Source: Nansenia antarctica
Taxonomy: Eukaryota; Chordata; Actinopteri; Argentiniformes; Microstomatidae
Length of the DNA stretch: 64,000 bases
Assembly: GCA_963989245.1 (NCBI GenBank)
Contig: OZ022341.1
Coordinates: 57,789,128-57,853,127, forward strand
Reading direction: 5' to 3'
Numbering within the stretch: the first letter of the stretch is position 1; every line of letters starts with the position of its first letter. Both the position numbers and the translations under genes were made by a program. Shown piece after piece: positions 37,248 to 45,900 of the stretch. The notes below the pieces were generated by a model, which searched no databases, was not told where the DNA came from, and was given only the letters and a program-made list of their open reading frames with translations.

Positions 37248-38729
37248 GCTCTCTGGGTCTCCATCCGCCTGTTGAGCACGCAGATGCCGTGCACTCTAGG
37301 AGCAGACAGGCTCCTACTTAGCGCCAGGCATGGCAGTGTTCTCCTGGCAAAGCCACCCACTCCCTGGCGTCATCCGGGGCCCATCTGCACAGTGGCAGCC
37401 TGGCAGCGGGCCCATGCCTGGAGCTCTGGAGATCCACTGGATATCTGCCACATACTTAAGGCCCTTTAAGAACCACCCCTTCACCAGTGTAGACAGAATG
37501 ATTGCAGTCAATATCTGGCCAGGATAAGAGAAAACTGATGATCCTAGCTTTGTTATGAAGCTTCTTTCTTCCTATATTACCATTGGTTGTGCCTGCATAT
37601 AATGGAACTTGTCTGATTCACTACTGTTAAGTTACTTCATGGCAAATTCCCATTCGTCTTTATGGGCCAAACCTAGTAAAATGTCTTGCTCGAGTCATTC
37701 ACAGGGTAATTTTTCAAATTGTAGGTTTTTTTGTTAGTTTTTTTCCAGAGAGAACCTTAACAATTGGAGTCGATATAAATGTTGACCTTACAAACCAACC
37801 ATCTCTCCTCTTTATAGGCCAGCAAGGAGCTGAAACTGTATGACAACAAGATCATCGAGTGCACCTTTACCAACAACACCTGGGCGTTTATGAGACAGAG
37901 GATAGACAAGAGTTTCCCCAACTCCTACGACACAGCTATGGGTGAGACCCTGCCTAAAGCCATCTGTATTAATATATACACCTATTTATCTCTGTCTGCA
38001 ATAAGTCTATCAGTGGGCGCATTAGATTAATGGGAAGTACATCTATATTTCAGACTCAAATCTTGTCGCTGTGCGCATGTGCGCACAAGAGAATGAGAGT
38101 GACAAGAGAATGATCTTGTATATAGTGTGTGGGAGTGTGATTAATTGTTTTTGTTTTGTGGTCCTAATTAGGTGTTTATGCTAGATATCTCTACAGAATT
38201 AATGCAATACTGTCTGTGCTATGCTTCAAGGCAGTTGTTCTCTGCATTCACCAATTCTCTGGTCACGACCTCCTACTGTTTCAAAGGTGCCACGAAAAAC
38301 TTGAAGCGTGAAACTTCTTAATGGCATTTTTAAGTACAGTGGAAGGTTACTTGCTTCATCTATGTCCTCAGGAAAATCACATAATAAAAAAGCTTTGAAA
38401 AAATAAAATCATGATAACCCTGCAGTAATACGTGTACACATTTTTTTGGTGTGTATTTTTCCATCTCGCTACAATAACACGTCGCAAAAGAGTTGGTGGG
38501 CCAGGCCCATGGAAGCTGCCATCATCATGTCTGTGGTAACTTCCTTTTCTGTCGGTTCTCTCTTCCAGCTGTGTGCAACAGCATCCAGCATCCCGTCACA
38601 AAGGATATCCTCTATGAGTTTCTGGACCGCTGCGCCTTGGGAGGACAGAACCGAAAACACCCCCCGGACGCTGACGCCGAACTCATGCCCCCTCCCCCTC
38701 CAAAGAGAGCCAACAGGCCTGCACCATAG
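12379..38729 (+). CDS. rngtt: rngtt, 3' part of the gene: mRNA-capping enzyme, guanylyltransferase C-terminal half (five exons)
   Basis: RNGTT is the bifunctional nuclear capping enzyme (RNA 5'-triphosphatase plus guanylyltransferase) that puts GMP on nascent RNA polymerase II transcripts. Exons 12379-12447, 25473-25573, 33607-33673, 37818-37941 and 38569-38729 join in one open frame of 173 codons plus TAG. All visible splice sites are GT-AG, with intron phases 0, 2, 0 and 1. The frame carries motif IV (VDGLIFQP), motif V (ILKWKP), the OB-fold region (VGLLYVGSYDMPFAQMK) and motif VI (RQRIDKSFPN). It ends in the proline-rich tail PPPPPKR seen in vertebrate RNGTT. The phosphatase domain and motif I (the lysine that bonds GMP) are encoded upstream and are not in the window. 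Introns are 13.0, 8.0, 4.1 and 0.6 kb. Exon reading and identity are near certain. Confidence 0.95.
12690..12758. repeat. (CA)n-rich microsatellite
   Basis: An interrupted CA/CACATA run in the intron 0.24 kb after the exon. Confidence 0.9.
13833..14059. mobile_element. MITE-like element with 24-bp inverted repeats
   Basis: Ends at 13830-13853 (ttagaattataaggttctat then ctcc) and 14039-14062 are exact reverse complements. A TA on each side fits a Tc1/mariner-type duplication. The interior has no coding sense. Confidence 0.65.
14110..14300. repeat. Imperfect tandem duplication
   Basis: A block near 14128-14195 (caataggcgtaattcag, then gtgacaatagtacagg and aagtgac) recurs near 14232-14292 with small changes (cactaggcctaattcag, gtgtcaatagtacagg). 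Confidence 0.65.
14659..14721. repeat. (CT)n microsatellite
   Basis: A CT dinucleotide run of about 62 bases, followed by a chance splice-acceptor-like tttgcag. Confidence 0.97.
15882..18000 (-). mobile_element. 5'-truncated L2-type LINE inserted in Tc1 copy 3
   Basis: Minus-strand non-LTR retrotransposon. The 3' tail is a short (AACAT)n run (plus strand 15882-15899, ttatgttatgttatgtta) and the 5' end is truncated near 18000. The sequence atgtg occurs at both junctions (left gatgatgtg, right gaatgtgg), consistent with a short target-site duplication. The reverse transcriptase inside is unusually well preserved. Confidence 0.85.
16067..18000 (-). pseudogene. L2-type LINE reverse transcriptase, nearly intact ORF fragment
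   Basis: The open frame runs from about 18000 down to 16462. It shows PLLKKPNLDPSNPSNYRPIS, LLDLSAAFDTIDHAILLDRL, GVPQGSILGPILFSLYMLPL and the catalytic YADD box at 16908-16897. A frameshift between about 16500 and 16450 moves the C-terminal part (VSGTKMRDHISPVLISLHWL, then FQNDIP at the end) into another frame, 16438-16067. The endonuclease domain is missing through 5' truncation. Its first residues when translated (MAHDPMHTT) come from Tc1 and LINE junction sequence, not from a real start. The good preservation of the reverse transcriptase suggests a fairly recent insertion. Confidence 0.9.
18787..19029. repeat. Possible MITE or SINE composite with TTTCCGGGTCCA ends
   Basis: Short inverted ends tttccgggtccaa (18787) and ttggacccggaaa (to 19028) flank a body that contains ggaaaagcgctatacaaat, a common ending of fish SINEs. 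No clear target duplication is visible. Tentative. Confidence 0.4.
19498..19728. repeat. 30-bp minisatellite, about 7.7 copies
   Basis: The unit gatggctggggacgggcagc plus cattacacaa repeats every 30 bases starting at 19498, 19528, 19558, 19588, 19618, 19648, 19678 and 19708. The first copies are the most diverged and the last four are almost identical. Because 30 is a multiple of 3 the array stays open in several frames on both strands, which makes false repetitive ORFs. Confidence 0.96.
20111..20198. repeat. (TG)n microsatellite
   Basis: A TG run of 88 bases with CGTG interruptions near its 3' end. Confidence 0.97.
20199..25413. other. rngtt intron, no gene or named repeat recognised
   Basis: There is a CT/GT-rich patch at 21005-21062. 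A GC-rich island near 23285-23420 holds minus-strand open frames (discussed under rejected items). Otherwise I see AT-rich unique-looking sequence with no supported feature. Confidence 0.5.
25414..25459. repeat. (TG)23 microsatellite abutting an rngtt splice acceptor
   Basis: A pure GT/TG run of 46 bases ends 13 bases before exon 25473. It is followed only by ctttcccctgcag, so it forms the upstream side of the polypyrimidine tract. Confidence 0.97.
25473..25573 (+). CDS. rngtt: rngtt exon (motif V)
   Basis: Thirty-three codons plus 2 bases read [20 protein letters not shown] followed by VDFRLKITKVGGE. ILKWKP is guanylyltransferase motif V, whose lysines contact the nucleotide phosphate; the rest leads into the OB-fold. 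The acceptor is cccctgcag and the donor gtgagt at 25574. The split Gly codon is completed by the next exon. Confidence 0.97.
26120..26340. mobile_element. hAT-type MITE with 8-bp target duplication
   Basis: Ends CAGGGGAGGCTGGT (26120) and accagcctccattg (to 26340) are inverted repeats, and the arms extend inward (gaaattggagga against tcctccaatttc). The flanks gtacctat (26112-26119) and gtaccaat (26341-26348) form an 8-bp duplication with one mismatch, typical of hAT. From memory, closely similar elements are common in salmonid genomes. A chance open frame crosses it. Confidence 0.85.
26616..26822 (+). mobile_element. tRNA-derived SINE, plus orientation
   Basis: A tRNA-like head (gggtagtggtgggatagtgg) is followed by the B-box GTTCAAATCC at 26687-26696. 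The body reads gtgcccttgagtaaggcgct, then gtcgctttggataaaagtgt and ctgctaaatg. Same family as the minus-strand copy at 8173-8380. It is a pol III promoter relic, not a functional tRNA gene. Confidence 0.8.
27674..27702. repeat. (CA)n microsatellite
   Basis: A short CA run of about 29 bases. Confidence 0.93.
27867..28029. repeat. 57-bp minisatellite, about 2.9 copies
   Basis: A unit beginning agagcaaacaggacccaggc starts at 27867, 27924 and 27981. The last copy is shortened within its CAGCC-rich end. Copies are nearly identical. Confidence 0.94.
29945..30802. repeat. 429-bp tandem duplication inside the hAT element
   Basis: 29945-30373 and 30374-30802 align base for base at an offset of 429, with only a handful of substitutions (for example gtgtgtctg against gtgcgtctg, and gactgcaacg against gactccaacg). 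Both copies carry the transposase N-terminal to C-terminal fusion relic. Confidence 0.93.
30852..31189. repeat. Three (TG)n microsatellites inside the hAT element
   Basis: TG runs at 30852-30911, 30983-31057 and 31161-31189. They are separated by GA-rich, partly similar spacers (gagagggagggtttgtgcta; gcaaagagggaggtttgtga). Confidence 0.95.
31453..32982. other. rngtt intron, no gene recognised
   Basis: No supported coding exon, RNA gene or named repeat. Open frames at 32055-32850 overlap one another on both strands and are not protein-like. Confidence 0.5.
32983..33037. repeat. (TC)n microsatellite
   Basis: A TC dinucleotide run of 55 bases. Confidence 0.97.
33607..33673 (+). CDS. rngtt: rngtt exon (OB-fold segment)
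   Basis: One base completing the split Gly, then LLTQIVGLLYVGSYDMPFAQ and MK. It matches the OB-fold strand region of vertebrate RNGTT (LLYVG, PFAQ). The acceptor is tctttgcag and the donor gtgaga at 33674. A CA microsatellite begins 45 bases past the donor. Confidence 0.95.
33718..33746. repeat. (CA)n microsatellite
   Basis: A CA run of 29 bases close behind a splice donor. Confidence 0.95.
34985..35054. repeat. (TG)n / TGCG microsatellite
   Basis: A TG run passing into CGTG repeats, 70 bases in all. Confidence 0.96.
35540..36399. mobile_element. 860-bp non-autonomous DNA transposon with inverted ends and internal duplication
   Basis: Terminal inverted repeats start AAGCCCAATTTATGCTTCTG (35540) and end at 36399. 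TA lies outside both (35538-35539 and 36400-36401). Inside, a block of roughly 230 bp (near 35640-35890) recurs near 36055-36310: both copies share aataagtaattacagaaaaa, cattgaaatgaca and aagcggaccaatcacag. No transposase is present, so the superfamily is open; TA suggests a Tc1/mariner-like mover. Confidence 0.75.
37216..37246. repeat. (CA)n microsatellite
   Basis: A CA run of 31 bases. Confidence 0.95.
37818..37941 (+). CDS. rngtt: rngtt exon (motif VI)
   Basis: Forty-one codons plus one base read ASKELKLYDNKIIECTFTNN, then TWAFMRQRIDKSFPN and SYDTAM. RQRIDKSFPN is guanylyltransferase motif VI, the C-terminal OB-fold motif that contacts GTP phosphates. The acceptor is tttatag and the donor gtgaga at 37942. 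Confidence 0.97.
38569..38729 (+). CDS. rngtt: rngtt terminal coding exon
   Basis: Completes a split Ala codon and reads VCNSIQHPVTKDILYEFLDR and C, then a linker and the proline-rich tail ELMPPPPPKRANRPAP before TAG at 38727-38729. The vertebrate C-terminus also ends in a run of five prolines and KR. The acceptor is ctcttccag. Confidence 0.96.
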
Positions 38730-38960
38730 AGCAGCGTACAGCAGGGGTGGACTGGAGGGACACAGTCCCCCTGAGGGACACGGACATTTCAAAAGCCCCC
38801 CTTTCCCTGACTGTTTGTTTATCAGCCTCTTATAGGCTCTCTTATCTAAAGACTTCAAAAGAACAGATTGACTGCTTAGATCCCATTAGATGTCCCATGT
38901 AGAGTCCCTTCTAGCTTTAATTGCTCTGGTTCTTATTAAAGATGAATACATAATGTTGAA
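38730..38960 (+). other. rngtt: rngtt 3' untranslated region (likely)
   Basis: Non-coding sequence after the stop. ATTAAA at 38935-38940 is followed by a T-rich stretch (38960-39008), a plausible poly(A) signal. A second ATTAAA at 39598-39603 could give a longer transcript. Confidence 0.6.
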
Positions 38961-39393
38961 TTTATGTTTTTTATTTATTTTCTATTTCCTTTTTTTTTTT
39001 TTTTTTTACTAATCTATTGGTCAGCAGGATATGGTGTTATTACTACAGCAGCACCTGACTATGCATATGTTCTAAATGTTCTGTCTAGATGTTTGTTTGT
39101 ATCTCAGATTGCAGTTTGTATCAGATGGGATGTTTCTACCCTTTCTCTATTCAGCAACATCAAATGAAGGAACACACCAGCAGTTATTTGAAAGGTTTTG
39201 TTTGGTAGCAAGAGAGAGCTAATTCTCTCTGAGATATATAGACACACAGGTAAGACACACCTGGTTGATTACTTGAGTAATTAAATGAGTATTGTCCCCT
39301 CGGTCGCATTGTCCCCTGCCGCTTATCATCTCCATATCATCGTAACCCAGATTAAACTTAACTTTTGGATATGAAGATAGCCACAATCTTGTA

Positions 39394-39394
39394 T

Positions 39395-39432
<38 letters not shown>
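39394..39432. repeat. (TTG)n microsatellite
   Basis: A TTG trinucleotide run of 39 bases. Confidence 0.96.
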
Positions 39433-39433
<1 letters not shown>

Positions 39434-39856
39434 TTTGTGTGTTTTATTTCTTTTTTCAAATGTATGTAGAACAACTTCTCAACACCTGACCCCATCCCTG
39501 CTTTTGTAACTGCTACTTCCATTACGGACTGTCCAGATTCATGACAAAATTAATGATGACTAGTTTACTTCTTTTGTTGTTTGGTGTTTAAAGCAAAATT
39601 AAAGCAATACATGTGAAAGGGAAGATATTTTCAACAACAACAACAACAAAAAGAATAATAATAATAAGCCTTTTCATTATTATGATGATCTACCTGATGA
39701 TTAACCAAAATGTGGATGGCTCAAGATCATGAAATTACAAATTATCTAATGAAATTGTGACATGCAATACTTTTTGGTCTAATACTTTTTGGTCTCTCTC
39801 CAAGACTGTATCCTTCAGATCTGTTTGCCTGTGTGTTGCCTGCAAGTTGTTTTTCG

Positions 39857-39930
39857 ATCCGTCCGTCTGTCCGTCCGTCTGTCTGTCTGTCCGTCCGTCC
39901 GTCTGTCTGTGTTTGTTTGTTTGTTTGTTT
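39857..39930. repeat. (GTCC/GTCT)n and (GTTT)n tetranucleotide repeat
   Basis: A compound tetranucleotide run that changes from GTCC and GTCT units to GTTT. Confidence 0.95.
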
Positions 39931-40320
39931 GAGTGTGTACTGTGTACCCAAGGGCCTGACCACTGTTCTCCTTACTTAGATGAGTTCTACTGCTAGTGCA
40001 CTTTCCCCTCTGGCAACACATGAAAGATTGATCCTCATCAAAGCCTTCCTCACCTTTTGTCCTGTGTGTGGCTGCCTCTAAGATGTAGGCATTCACAGGC
40101 AGCTGGCGGGGAGGGTCTGAGTAAACATTCACTGTGCGAGGTGGGGGAGGTGTCTGTAAGTGCAGTGTGTGTCTCTTCTAGCATGTGGAATATAGTCAGG
40201 AGCTCACACTGATAGGTGTGTGACTTCTGACTAGCACATGTAACTGTATAATTTATCATATCAGGAGAAGAAACTGAATGTCATAACTTCTGAATATATA
40301 TATTATCTTGAATAATGCAT

Positions 40321-42000
40321 TTAGAAGAAGCTTGTTCCACCAGTGCGGTGCCAGGACAGTGAAAAGCCGTGACTGAGTAGCGTAACTACTGCATTCCACG
40401 TGGAGGCGGCGGTGCCAGGCAGCCAGTTGAGGTAGAAGAGCGGAGTGATCGGGCAGGGATTTGGGGGCTGACCATTGCTTGTAAGTAGGGAGGGGCTGTT
40501 CCCTTTGCCGCCTGGTTGGCGAGCATCATGGTCTTCAATCTGAAAGATGCGAAGGAGGAGGGTGACATGGGTGAACTTGGGGAGACCACCAGACATGAAG
40601 CAGCATTCTAGATGAACTGTCGAGGTCTGATGGTGGCGGTGCATTGCAGTAGTCAAGGCGGGAGATCACAAGTGTCTGGACCAAGCATTGTGCAGCTTCT
40701 GGGGCCCTGGGGGACTCCAGTGGTGAGGGTTTGTGGAGAGGACAGCTGGTAAGAGCGATTGGCCAGGTAGGATCAAACCAGGAGAGTGCAGACCCAGAGA
40801 TGCCCAGTTTGAGAGAGAAGAATCAGGTGATTTACTGTGTTCGTACGCAGCAGACAGATCCAGAAGAATGAGAACAGACGAGAGGGAGGAAACTCGAGCA
40901 GAGTGGAGGGCCTCCGTGACGGCGTTAGTGCCCAGCCGTGCCTACAACACTACAACAGCCGTGCCTATTTTACCTACTAGTAGAGCCGCCTTGGTCAAAT
41001 AGACCCCCTTTTTAGAATGTAAATCTGCTATTTACACACACGCTTCTTTTTTTAGCCTGCCTCCTACACAGAAAAACTGCAAAACAGCTTTATACTATCT
41101 TATCCTGAAGTGATTTTGAAAATGTAATGATACTGGGTGGTAGAACGCACATACAGTATGTAGGAAAAGTCATGAAAGGAGGGTCCTGAAATTTGATCGA
41201 GTGCAAAGATAGATTTGTATTTTTTTTACTCACAGGCTCTCCCTCACGGCTCTTCTAGTGTTAAAGCCGGATTGGTGAGGGTCAAGGAGGTTGTTTTGGA
41301 GATAGTGAAACTGTTGGTTAGAGACAGCATGTTCAAGGTTTTTAGATAAGGAGAGAAGGGATACTGGTCTGTAGTTATAGACAGCAGACGGATCAAGAGT
41401 TGGTTTTCTTGAGAAGAGGCTCAACTCTGGTTGTCTTAAAGGCAGCTGGGACAGATCCTGTGGATAGAGAGGAATTGATTATGGTGGTAAGGAACGGAGG
41501 TCTGGGAATGGATTGAAGAAAGCAAGAGGGGATAAGATTGAGGGGGCAGGTGGTTGCCCGCTTGGATGTGACCAGTTTTAGAATATCATCAGGGGCGAGG
41601 CGGGAAAGAGCTGATAAACCAGAGACCGAGTATAGCGCAGTGGGTTTGGGAGGGGAGGTAGCAGTGAGAGAGCTGCTAATGTCATCTAACTTTTCAAAGA
41701 AGGTGACAGTCATCCGCAGACAGGGAGGAGGAGGTGGGTTGAGGAGTGAGGAAAATGTGCAGAACAGTTTCCTTGGGTCAGAGGCAGAGGGTTGAATTTT
41801 GGACTGGTAGAAAGAAGCTTTAGCAGCTGATGCAGAGGACGTGTAGTTGAGGAAGAGAGAGAGAGAGAGCGATATGGTTTTAGGTCATCAGGGAGGCCGG
41901 TTTTTCTCCATTTCCTCTCAGCTGCCCGGAGCCCTATTCTACAAGCTTTCAGGGCTGTTTCTTTGATCTGAGTTTGAAGATTTAGATCCCTGGAGATGAC
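40321..42000 (-). mobile_element. Decayed L2-type LINE, minus strand
   Basis: Reverse transcriptase relics: 41713-41393 (APDDILKLVTSKRATTCPLN; TTIINSSLSTGSVPAAFKTT) runs into 41424-41230 (KPTLDPSAVYNYRPVSLLSL; NNLLDPHQSGF). A foreign stretch of about 300 bp (roughly 40925-41235) interrupts it. LINE-like sequence then resumes from about 40925 down to 40321, with the RT segment that follows and the C-terminal region. There are several frameshifts. It belongs to the same broad group as the LINE at 15882-18000 but is far more decayed, hence older. Confidence 0.82.
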
Positions 42001-42919
42001 ACTACTGTATACCCTGGGCCTGGGGATAATGACTTAATTCTATGCATTATGAGTCCAACTCAACCACACAATTGTCCGATCAAAGCTGTGTTGGAATAGT
42101 AACATTAAGATCCAAATAGCGAGCCCAAAACATTATGCCTTTGATCAGGCGAAGAGGAGCAAGATAACTAATGATAATTATAGTAACCCAGTTACATCCC
42201 ACACCACCTAGAGCATGAATTTGAATAGGGATTTAAGTCACAATCCTACAACAGTCTCTAGAATTTAATGGCTGTTTGTACTAGCTAATGTCAGGCTGGT
42301 CTGACCCGATAACCCTTCTGAAATTAGAAATGTAATTGCAAGTAATGCCAAACCCAAGGGGGCATGGGAGGATATCCCCCCCCCCGGGTTGGTCATGTGA
42401 AAAATGAGTCCTTTCTGAACAGGCTTTTATGAACATGAACTGTACAGTTTCATCAGTCAGACAGGCTGTCACAATGGCCAACCGTTCAGCTGGTAGTTTG
42501 CCAAGCACAAGGATCAGTGGACATCAGCCTGGGCAGGGCAGGGTCCTTCTGCTCCTGTCACGACTCCGCTACCTCACGTTTGTATCACCTCAGGGGCCTC
42601 CAAGATGCCCATCTCCATTCCCCGGCCTGATGATGCTTGTCTGTCAGTGCCTGCAAATCCTCATACTGTAACAACCAGAACAATCAGTCCTTTGTGTCCC
42701 CTCTGGCTTCCCTTACATGATGCTTCCCCTATTTTACAATTCTGTCAGCTAGCTTAGTGCTGAAAAAAGCATATGTATCATGACTCCCGCCTTCCTGTGT
42801 CAACAACAACAACAAAATACCTCCGGTTTGGATCAGATGGCAAAAGGAACTTATTTGCATGGTGAGGTGATTAGACCTTGATTACACCAACTGTTAAGCT
42901 ACCAGAAAGCACATCATGT

Positions 42920-42995
42920 ATTTCAACTCAGGACCCTGACACTGCAATGCAGAGGCAAAGGTCTGCATTGCAGTGTCAGTTTCCTGAATTGAAAT
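42920..42995. repeat. 76-nt near-perfect hairpin
   Basis: The 34-base left arm (42920-42953) and right arm (42962-42995) are reverse complements with 3 mismatches and an 8-base loop. The inner 18 base pairs (ctgacactgcaatgcaga against tctgcattgcagtgtcag) are perfect. The length fits a microRNA precursor, but a small MITE is equally possible. I do not recognise the arms as a known microRNA. No flanking duplication is obvious. Confidence 0.85.
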
Positions 42996-45900
42996 GTGGA
43001 AATGTCTTTTGATATAAACTTGTGCCTAACCTTTCCTGTTGGAATTGGAACTGAAGACAGCCACTCACTGGGATTCACAGGAAAATGTATTGATCATTGG
43101 TCTCTTATGATGAATACAAAACATGTAAAGACTATATACCTATATATATATATTCTCTCTCCCAGCCAAGTATTAAAATGACCTTCTCTACAAGTACTGA
43201 TAGCTGTGATGTATCTCCATAGTAGTCCACCGTAGGGGGCTTTAGCCTGATGGTGTAGACATGTAGCCAATCCAAGCTGTGGGTGGAGATGTGGATTTCC
43301 TACTGTCCTAATGGGTTTTTAATGGGATGGGTGATACAAGCCGCTGTGATCTCTCATCTCTGCAGTGTGTCTTTGCCAGTGGAGTCTATTCAGTGGTTCC
43401 TGTTGACTTGTCTCCACTTTGCATGGGAAAAGATGAATGATAGGGGTGCATGTGTGTTTTCATACTGTATGCATAATGTGTGCAATGGCACAGCGCAGAT
43501 GGTGTTTTCAAAACAGGTGTTACTGTAGTTCTGCATTACCACTGAAAATACGCTCAAATACATTAGCACCATTGCATTGAGACCAAATTTCTTCCTGTAA
43601 GTGCTAAATGTATTAGTTGTGTGGCTGAATTTACAATGAGGGTGGAGAGCTGTATAGAAATAGCCCAGACCAACACAAGAAGAATACTACCCAGTTAACT
43701 GGATATGGTGGAAGAAGGGGCGAGTCAGCTTTGTTACAGTGAAAGCACGTTCAACCCGCATTTACTGAAAGACTGATTTATGTATTTGTATGTACTGATT
43801 TCAAGCAGGGCATCGAGCATTTCTCCCCTTTCTGGAGAATTTATTTTCATATTTTCAGGGTCTCTTTTTGGTGTCTGGGTTTCTCTGTAAAATGGATGAG
43901 ATGGTTCAAGTGTGAAATATTCATGTGTGTACACTGAGCAGCTGTTATTGCTGCAGCAGAGTAGGGCTGGAACAAATAGCCTGGTTCACTCTCGGGATGA
44001 GATCGGTATCATTTTAAAAAATATATATATGTGTGTGAGTAACCACCAAATGTAAATATCCATGACCTAAGATACCTCTCAGAGGAGGGAGCTGTGGATA
44101 GCTGTTAGTTTACTGTTCCAAACCATAGTGTAAAGAAACAATAATGATCTTAGTAACTATAATAGACTGAAAGTATGTGAAATACAGTAATAGAAAAAAG
44201 GGTATTTGAATTAGTCACTCTCTGTTTGCTGTCTTATTACATGCCTGATTGTTAAGTCCATAGACAGCAGAACCCCAGTTTGTGCAGTGCATTTGTATTC
44301 AGAATTACGCTTGGAGCTGACCCACTGTCATCGACTAGGAGAGTGTCTCCAATCAAACCTCACTTACAGTTTCACATCCCTATCTGAGCTATACCTGATC
44401 CGAGGCTCACAGTGCACCATTTCAAACAGACACACATTAATGCTGCTAATTGCAGGGCTATGATGGAATTGATTCCAGACCAGGGATAACAAGAAGAGAT
44501 GTAAATGGGAGAAAACCCCTAGCTGTACTCATTGCCACTATCGGCCAATATAAATTATTTAAAACCTTGTTAGAACCAGACAGGAATCAGCAATCAGAGA
44601 TCAGAAACATGCATTTATGATTTTGCAAAATATGAATTATGCATGCATTACTTCATTGCATAATTGCATAATTGTTATATATTTCTGTTGCGGAGACTCT
44701 TTTTGTTTTCGGGACTCTATTGATTGCGTGTACTGTGTAATTAAATCAATTGAAGGGAACTGGAGAGAAATAACCGTAACCCTAACTCATGCTTGAAAAG
44801 CTGAGTAATACATCCATAATACCTACTCAAATATGTATGACATGAATGTACAAACATAGCATTTCTAGTGGTTCTAACATGAGGCCATCTTGCTTTTCAA
44901 GCACATTTTATTTATTTTTGCTTGTCACTCAGTAACCCAGCAGTCCTCCATATACCTCTAGCCTCTGAGCATAAGCGCAGAGATGTATTGGAACGTGAGA
45001 GCATAACCTATGACTCACATTTGGCTTTGGGTGTTTTCAGAGAATGCTGCCTGTCTCTGATGCTGTGTTACTGTGACAGATGCCATGTTGGGGTTAATTT
45101 TCTCTGTCTCTGTAGCCGACTGTGCACAAACCGCAAAACTGTCCTCACTTATACTGTGACACCCTCTCTGCATCCAGGTGGTTAGTGTGCTGCTACACGA
45201 CATTTTCATAAATGCTCTCTATCCAGTGATGTGTACAGATATACACATTTTCCATTCTGGGAATATTACTTAAATGGCATTTATGTTTGCCGGTTTTGAG
45301 TCACAAAGGGTGTCTGGTTACTATGTGACATCCACAGGGCGACCAGCGCTGTCTTAGAAGGTTTTGTGCTGTTAGAATCCAGTCACAACTGACCTAGCTC
45401 ACCCGCCCACACTCATTACCATTAGATAACCTCTTGTTCTGCACAGTGATTTATCCATAGAGGCTTTGAGCTAAGCGTTACTGTAATATAGAGATCTCTT
45501 TGTCCGGGAGCACCTCCTCCTCCTCTGTTGCCTGCCTTTGAATGTGACAAGACTGTGTATGATACAGGCTTCATCTGATCCCTGAGGACCAGACAATTTG
45601 GGATAGACAACACTCCAAGTTACAGTACATTTCTTCAACAATGTCATTTTTTTTTCTTCAAAGCTGGTATGGTTTTCAATGCCCACCACAGACGAATTTC
45701 AAAGGCTGGAGGCTGAATCCGAACATAATATCCAACTGTGAACCAAAGTTCACATAGTTCGAATGTATGAATGTCTATTATTTTACGGTACGGTCTCAAT
45801 TATATTTGAGCCATTTTCTGGGTCTACCAGTACGTGCATGCCCAGTGTACCTGAATACGGGGTTCCATGTGGCCAGAGATTCTTTTGCACGACAATGAGA

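Noticed and set aside
38446..38858. 129-codon frames on both strands over the last rngtt exon
   Set aside because: Other frames of a real exon. Only the frame ending ELMPPPPPKRANRPAP continues the upstream exons.
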